Below, in pieces: positions 12,699 to 16,541 of a stretch of 16,541 nucleotides of DNA. Below the pieces are notes generated by a model, which was not told the origin of the DNA, made no database searches, and was given only the letters and a program-made list of their open reading frames with translations. Position 1 is the first letter of the stretch. The number at the start of each line of letters is the position of its first letter. The DNA is from Elusimicrobiota bacterium (GTDB lineage: Bacteria; Elusimicrobiota; Elusimicrobia; Elusimicrobiales; UBA9959). A program made the position numbers and the translations under genes. Where the stretch lies: the NCBI GenBank assembly GCA_003450815.1, contig DMES01000006.1, positions 6,338-22,878 of the forward strand. The letters are read 5' to 3'.

Positions 12699-14711
12699 TT
12701 AGAATTTTGCTTCCACAGAAACCGTTATATCCCTGCCGGGCGCAATATCTGTAGAGCTTTCCTGAAACCGCTTGTCTAATATATTGTCTACGCTGAGTTT
12801 AGCTGTTATATAGCGAGTGAAGCTGCGCGTGGCGGATGCTGAAAACACGGAATAAGCTTTGACCCAGGCAGTGTTTGCGTCGGAAATGAACTGCTTAGAC
12901 TTATATTTCCAACCGAAATTCAGGTTGGCCGGGTTCATTTTACAACCCAAAGAAGCAGAAACGGTATGACGCGGGGAATAAGTCAGGCTTTTCCCCTCAA
13001 TCGCGGTGTTGGCAGGATAGTCGTCCACGCGAGAATGTGACCAGGCATAGGCACCAGACAGAGAAAAGTCTCCGAAGAGGTATTTTGCAGGCAGCTCAGC
13101 CCCGTATATCGTCACCCTGCTTACGTTCTGTTTTTTATATATAGGCTTAGCGCCGTTGATGTTTATCGTGACACCTGTGTTTGTTTCATATATAAAGTCG
13201 CTTCCATTCGTGTAATAGACGGCCGGATCCAGATAAAGCCCAAACAGCGGCGAGAGCCGGAATCCGGTTTCGAGTGTGTCCACGGTTTCCGGCTTCAGAT
13301 CGGGATTGGCTATCGTGACCTGTGTCCCGCGTAACAGCGAAAGGCACATATCCTCCAGTGGCGGCGGCCTGAAGCCTCTGCCGTAAGAGATATACTGCTC
13401 CATACCTAATGAATACTGCCAGCCTGCGGCCAGCTTCGGTGAAAATCTTTCCCAATACCGTTCGCTCTGCGGGCCGTTTACGGTCCCCCAGCCTGGATTT
13501 GTGGGGTTGTCGTAAAGGCCGTCAAAGTAATGTGCATTGTCGTAACGGAGGCCAGCCAGCAGTTTAAGCCGGTCCGAAAACAGCTTTTTCTCCGCCTGAG
13601 CATATGGGGCGTACTGACTGAGCCGGCCGCGGTTCTTAACGTCCGGCGTGACGGTAGCCGGCAGAATCTGATGGTCCGTGGCATTGACTGAACCAAGTTT
13701 GTAATCCGCGCCGAGCGTGGCCGTCACATCCGCCGGCGCCATAAATGAAACGGATGCCTGTGCGCCAGAGTCTTCACGCAAAGCTCCGACATCTATATGG
13801 TAATAAGCTGCGCCTTTATAATACTCGTTAAGCCGTGAATAATCTTCGTGCTGATAGTAGGCAAGCGTCTGCCAGGAAAGCGCATCCCCCTCACCGTTCC
13901 ATGAAGCCCGCGCGAAATCAGTGTCAAAACGACGGCTTTGTCCGTCAGCAGTGCGCTCACGCCAGCCCTCCCCCCGTACGCCGGTGTAACGGGAATATTG
14001 GGCGTCCAGTCTCTCGCCGTCACCAAGATCCATACTTGCCTTAACACCGGCTTCTTTTTCACGCACGAATCTTTTTACCGTATAAATACTGCGCTGATTT
14101 TCGGGAGTTGAAATGTAACCATCGCTAGAGAGCCAGCTGCCGGATACGGACAATGAAAGCCTTTTTCTTTTGACTCCGGCCTTACCTTCGGCGCGAACCG
14201 TATTAAACGATCCATATGAGGTTTTAAGTAAATAGCCGGGAACCGGTTTTTTTGTTATCACATTGATCACGCCAGCCGCAGCGTTTGAACCGTAAAGTGA
14301 TGAAGCTGGGCCCTTGAAAACTTCTATGCGATCAATATCCTCCAGCGACAGGCGGTTCCAGTTTACTGCGCCGGTGGCACCGGTATTCACAGGTATACCG
14401 TCAAGCAGAACAAGCGTACGCCCCTGTTCGGCTCCAGGAAGGCCGCGAAGCGTGACTACTGAAGAATAAGAATATATTCCATTTTGGCGGGTGCTGACAG
14501 CTCCGGGAATGACATAAGCCAGTTTTTCATCTAACGCGTTTCCAGGTAGGGCTTTCAGGTCTTTGGCTGTGATCACATCTACTGCTCCGGGAACGTCCTC
14601 AACAGCGCGCGGGCCCCTGGCCGGAGTTACTACCGTTATCCCGATCTCGGTAGCTGCCAATGGACGCGTGGCTGTCAAAGTTAAAAGCAAAGCTCCTGCA
14701 ATTATTTTCAT
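12699..14711 (-). CDS. TonB-dependent outer-membrane receptor
   Basis: The 670-residue protein has a signal peptide at 1-20 (cleavage after PLAA). An ITVVTPAR segment, like a TonB box, begins at about 24. The plug domain runs to about 155, with DVITAKDL, VTLRGLPGAEQGRTLVLLDG, RIEVFKGPASSLYGSNAAAGVINVIT. A 22-strand barrel is expected for the rest, ending in VDNILDKRF and the terminal Phe needed for outer-membrane insertion. The layout resembles BtuB-type receptors for metal chelates or cobalamin, but the ligand cannot be read from sequence. It starts six bases after the stop of the NikR-like gene, without an obvious ribosome-binding site, and is followed directly by the membrane-NTPase fusion. 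The three genes should be one operon under control of the NikR-like protein. Confidence 0.93.
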   Translation of the reverse strand: MKIIAGALLLTLTATRPLAATEIGITVVTPARGPRAVEDVPGAVDVITAKDLKALPGNALDEKLAYVIPGAVSTRQNGIYSYSSVVTLRGLPGAEQGRTLVLLDGIPVNTGATGAVNWNRLSLEDIDRIEVFKGPASSLYGSNAAAGVINVITKKPVPGYLLKTSYGSFNTVRAEGKAGVKRKRLSLSVSGSWLSSDGYISTPENQRSIYTVKRFVREKEAGVKASMDLGDGERLDAQYSRYTGVRGEGWRERTADGQSRRFDTDFARASWNGEGDALSWQTLAYYQHEDYSRLNEYYKGAAYYHIDVGALREDSGAQASVSFMAPADVTATLGADYKLGSVNATDHQILPATVTPDVKNRGRLSQYAPYAQAEKKLFSDRLKLLAGLRYDNAHYFDGLYDNPTNPGWGTVNGPQSERYWERFSPKLAAGWQYSLGMEQYISYGRGFRPPPLEDMCLSLLRGTQVTIANPDLKPETVDTLETGFRLSPLFGLYLDPAVYYTNGSDFIYETNTGVTININGAKPIYKKQNVSRVTIYGAELPAKYLFGDFSLSGAYAWSHSRVDDYPANTAIEGKSLTYSPRHTVSASLGCKMNPANLNFGWKYKSKQFISDANTAWVKAYSVFSASATRSFTRYITAKLSVDNILDKRFQESSTDIAPGRDITVSVEAKF

Positions 14712-14717
14712 GAAGGC

Positions 14718-15140
14718 TTAGATAGGGGCAATAATCGAAAAAGAGCCATGCGTGACGCCTTTGAGCGCGCGCATAGCATCTGCCAATCGTTCCAAATCGG
14801 CGGCTTGGCCGGTGACTGACACTGTGCAGAAGATGTTTTCTCCACGCAACAGGTGCATCTGCACGGATAACACATTTTTGCTGTTGGCCAGCAACAGTTT
14901 CTCAAGTCCACGGCCGGGACGGCGGTCTTTCGGATCGTATACCACGGAAATAGTCGCGGCGCATTCGCGTCCGCCCCGCCAATCTTTTTTTACTATAGCG
15001 CGTCGTATGAAGTCCGACATGGCCTGCGAGCGGCTTGGATAACCGCGTTCGGACGCTATTTCATCGAGTCGTGAAAGCAAACCTTTCTCAAGGCAAACGG
15101 TAAACCTGTCCAGTGATTTATTGGTTGTTTTCATATTCAT
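14718..15140 (-). CDS. nikR: NikR-like ribbon-helix-helix regulator with degenerate nickel site
   Basis: The 140-residue protein has an N-terminal ribbon-helix-helix (DRFTVCLEKGLLSRLDEIA at 11-29, then RSQAMSDFIRRA) and a C-terminal ACT-like domain (ATISVVYDP, VLSVQMHLL, CTVSVTG, KGVTHGSF), the NikR plan. By alignment from memory with E. coli NikR, only Cys105 (Cys95 there) keeps a high-affinity nickel ligand; His76, His87 and His89 correspond to Asn86, Leu97 and Arg99. A shifted His96 is present. It may sense another metal or a chelate. The first ATG at 15140 is used; an ATG two codons on is possible. No ribosome-binding site is seen. An inverted repeat overlaps the start codon, as expected for autoregulation. 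It leads an operon with a TonB receptor and a membrane-NTPase fusion. Confidence 0.83.
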   Translation of the reverse strand: MNMKTTNKSLDRFTVCLEKGLLSRLDEIASERGYPSRSQAMSDFIRRAIVKKDWRGGRECAATISVVYDPKDRRPGRGLEKLLLANSKNVLSVQMHLLRGENIFCTVSVTGQAADLERLADAMRALKGVTHGSFSIIAPI

Positions 15141-15164
15141 ACTATTTTACATAAAAATATGAAT
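15135..15164 (-). promoter_or_regulatory. Inverted repeat overlapping the start of the NikR-like gene
   Basis: Perfect 7-bp arms ATTCATA and TATGAAT are separated by 16 bases. E. coli NikR binds 6-bp arms also separated by 16 (GTATGA-N16-TCATAC). The arms here have different sequence and orientation but identical geometry. The region lies between divergent genes, so binding could repress both. A possible TAAAAT -10 (minus strand) lies inside it. Confidence 0.5.
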
Positions 15165-15174
15165 GAGGATACAT

Positions 15175-15240
15175 ATGCGGGGCCTTGATTTGTTCATAGA
15201 TAAGAAGGTAGTCCTGTTCATGCTCGAGGAGGCTGTATGA
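15175..15240 (+). CDS. Possible 21-residue small ORF at the head of the plus-strand cluster
   Basis: A short frame (MRGLDLFIDKKVVLFMLEEAV) has GAGG six bases before its ATG, and its stop overlaps the next start codon by four bases (ATGA). The strong GAGGAGG site of the next gene lies in its last codons. It may be a leader peptide for coupled translation. No homology recognised. Confidence 0.4.
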   Translation: MRGLDLFIDKKVVLFMLEEAV

Positions 15241-15425
15241 AAAGGAAAAAGAAGAAAATGGTGCTTATGGAATTCGCGGTGGAGGTTTACACCGACGGCA
15301 GAATCGAATGGAATGGCTTTGAACGCTTCCTATGCTGGAAGCTGAACCATAAACCCAAAGAAGGATTCTTGCCGTACGCGCGTAAAATTCAGACGTTGCA
15401 GCCGTTCTTGCCGAAAAATGGCTGA
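15237..15425 (+). CDS. Small basic hypothetical protein (62 residues)
   Basis: The ATG has a GAGGAGG site four bases upstream, among the best in the window. The product begins with a lysine-rich KRKKKKM run and continues with MEFAVEVYTDGRIEWNGF, a short beta-like segment, then a Trp/Lys-rich C-terminus. There is no signal peptide or membrane helix. I do not recognise a family. Strand, size and ribosome-binding strength match the following small genes and differ from the larger genes to the left, so it probably belongs to a transferred element. The 132 bases after it hold no convincing gene. Confidence 0.6.
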   Translation: MKRKKKKMVLMEFAVEVYTDGRIEWNGFERFLCWKLNHKPKEGFLPYARKIQTLQPFLPKNG

Positions 15426-15557
15426 AAAGGCGCGAAATGCGGCGAATTTGGCGAAGATTCCGGCTCTCCGACGAAGAAAGGCCTTGATTTCTTCGAATAA
15501 TCCTTGTAGATCATGATCATACCGACGGGTGGCAGACCAAAACAGGAGGGCAAAAAG

Positions 15558-15755
15558 ATGAACCGCAAAGAGTTCAACGAGCTGAAAAAACGCGTAACCC
15601 GGTTCCAGAACCTGGCGAACGCGACAAGCTGGAGCAACAGAACGAAATGGCCGGGTTATATCATCCACGGGGACGACGGCACATACTGGACCTGCCGCCC
15701 TGTCGATTTTGAAAGGCTTATCAAAGCCGGTTACGAAGCGGCACCGATTGTCTAA
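15558..15755 (+). CDS. Small hypothetical protein (65 residues)
   Basis: I start at the ATG at 15558 because AGGAGG lies eight bases upstream; an earlier ATG at 15513 has no such site. The product starts MNRKEFNELKKRV, an amphipathic basic helix, then has an aromatic-rich stretch (WSNRTKWPGYIIHGDDGTYW) and a CRPVDFERLIKAGYEAAP end. It is soluble and of unknown function. Twelve bases separate it from the next gene. Confidence 0.62.
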   Translation: MNRKEFNELKKRVTRFQNLANATSWSNRTKWPGYIIHGDDGTYWTCRPVDFERLIKAGYEAAPIV

Positions 15756-15767
15756 ACGGGAGGAGCC

Positions 15768-15971
15768 ATGAATTTCTACCAAGACCTGATAGTCAAAGCC
15801 ACCGGTGCGAACATAACGGACGCGGGATATATCGAGGATATCATGCGAAACGATATCTTCCACTCCACGCTGGACTGGCAGTCACGGGCGCAGCTTATGC
15901 GGGCCGCGAAAGACGCGGCGGGGCTGTTGGTTGAATATCATGAAGCGGGGTTATTCCCCCCGCTGTCATAA
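15768..15971 (+). CDS. Small hypothetical protein (67 residues)
   Basis: GGGAGG lies four bases before the ATG. The product (MNFYQDLIVKATGAN at the start, LRAAKDAAGLLVEYHEAGLF-like end) is predicted all-helical and soluble, with no cysteine. No family recognised. Its stop is 13 bases before the next start, and that gene's AGGAGG follows directly, consistent with one small-gene operon. Confidence 0.65.
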   Translation: MNFYQDLIVKATGANITDAGYIEDIMRNDIFHSTLDWQSRAQLMRAAKDAAGLLVEYHEAGLFPPLS

Positions 15972-15984
15972 GGAGGAAAGCGCA

Positions 15985-16326
15985 ATGGAAATCAAGATTA
16001 CGCTGGAAGCGAAGGTGGAGATGGGGCAGGGCGACATTTACGGAACAGCCTTGATGGGTTATATGCCGTCCGGAACCTACTACAAAGACCTCGTGCGCGT
16101 CTTTGGCGAGCCGCAATCCGGACGGTCTCCCGATGGGAAGATTCAGGTGGAATGGTTTGGTCGCATAAACGGCCTGGTCTTCACCATCTACGATTACAAA
16201 ACCTGCATGATTCCGAAGGACAACATAGATTGGCATATCGGCGGCGACCATAAGCTGACCGCAGCTCTGGTGACCGCATATTTTGAAAAGGCGAAGTTGG
16301 AGGCCGAAAAAGGAGGTGCCAAATGA
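15985..16326 (+). CDS. Hypothetical protein (113 residues)
   Basis: The ATG at 15985 has AGGAGG eight bases upstream; an in-frame ATG at 15931 would overlap the previous gene and is rejected. The product has an N-terminal acidic segment (MEIKITLEAKVEMGQGD) and a mixed alpha/beta core (YYKDLVRVFGEPQSGRSPDGK, then VEWFGRINGLVFTIYDYKT), followed by DNIDWHIGGDH and a charged C-terminal helix. It is soluble; I do not recognise a family, though small proteins with this FGEP-to-IYDYK pattern look like phage or plasmid cargo. It overlaps the next gene by four bases (ATGA). Confidence 0.7.
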   Translation: MEIKITLEAKVEMGQGDIYGTALMGYMPSGTYYKDLVRVFGEPQSGRSPDGKIQVEWFGRINGLVFTIYDYKTCMIPKDNIDWHIGGDHKLTAALVTAYFEKAKLEAEKGGAK

Positions 16327-16541
16327 AAATCGAGAGATTCTGGGTGGTGACGAAGCCGGGCCCGGTCAGCGTTTTGGCGGATGTCTGCTTTGAAACCGAC
16401 GCCAAAGGGCTATGCCGCCAGGTTCTGGGCGGACTTGGCGAGAACGAAATCCACGCGCTCTACACGGGCCGTGGCGAAGCGGAGAAGGAGGCGAAACGCC
16501 TTCTGGCTCTTGGCGGTCGGGATGCCGGTGCAGAGGCGGGC
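16323..16541 (+). CDS. Hypothetical protein, 3' end outside the window
   Basis: The frame is open to the window end, giving 73 residues. Its ATG overlaps the previous stop (ATGA), with GGAGG six bases upstream. The product starts MKIERFWVVTKPGPVSVLAD and continues with an Ala/Glu/Lys-rich helix. No family recognised from the visible part. Confidence 0.55.
   Translation, partial: MKIERFWVVTKPGPVSVLADVCFETDAKGLCRQVLGGLGENEIHALYTGRGEAEKEAKRLLALGGRDAGAEAG

Noticed and set aside
15437..15487. 16-residue plus-strand frame in the gap after the 62-residue gene
   Set aside because: It has only a weak AAAGG upstream and no linkage to either neighbour; the arginine-rich product looks like chance.
15512..15523. 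TGATCATGATCA-like palindrome
   Set aside because: It is a short simple palindrome of alternating GATC/ATG steps with no promoter or gene start at suitable distance.
15330..15863. 177-residue minus-strand frame opposite the small plus-strand genes
   Set aside because: It has no clear ribosome-binding site and no family resemblance, and the plus-strand genes each have strong ribosome-binding sites and linked starts and stops.

Overview
The window looks like chromosomal DNA of a Gram-negative, probably anaerobic bacterium. A TonB-dependent outer-membrane receptor points to an outer membrane. Several ferredoxin-type or scaffold iron-sulfur proteins, a radical SAM enzyme and phosphate acetyltransferase suit an anaerobic life. 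Coding density is very high and start/stop overlaps (ATGA, GTGA, TGATG) are common. I cannot fix the phylum; an Elusimicrobiota- or Deltaproteobacteria-like lineage is only a guess.

Region 1 (about 1-8153, all minus strand) reads as one long operon entered from the right. The order is DUF5320 protein, NifX-like protein, two MinD/Mrp-type ATPases with inserted ferredoxin domains, IscU/NifU-like scaffold, ZIP metal transporter, second NifX-like protein, DUF169 protein, radical SAM protein, a previously hidden 58-residue ORF, pyruvoyl-dependent arginine decarboxylase, Mrp/NBP35 ATPase, peptide deformylase, and a secreted glutaredoxin-like protein cut by the window edge. A Fur-type operator precedes its first gene. 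The likely theme is iron-sulfur or metallocofactor assembly and delivery coupled to metal uptake; the decarboxylase and deformylase may be later passengers.

Region 2 (about 8176-8770) holds a Fur-family regulator gene. It has a near-consensus promoter with a perfect 7-1-7 operator just downstream of the -10 box, and a short intrinsic terminator at its 3' end. The second operator lies between that terminator and the DUF5320 operon.

Region 3 (about 8772-11007) has phosphate acetyltransferase behind a DUF134 putative DNA-binding protein, divergent from a SAM-dependent methyltransferase. The DUF134 start is preceded by a palindrome that could be an autoregulatory operator.

Region 4 (11012-15140, minus strand) is a three-gene operon: NikR-like ribbon-helix-helix regulator, TonB-dependent receptor, and a large fusion of a polytopic membrane domain to a THEP1-like NTPase. 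It looks like a complete cross-envelope uptake locus. The NikR-like protein appears to lack three of the four known nickel ligands, so its signal and substrate may not be nickel. A 7-16-7 inverted repeat overlaps its start codon.

Region 5 (15175 to the end, plus strand) is a run of very small, unrecognised genes with strong ribosome-binding sites, resembling phage or plasmid cargo. No stretch over 300 bases lacks a gene. I saw no rRNA, tRNA, CRISPR array, insertion sequence or riboswitch.
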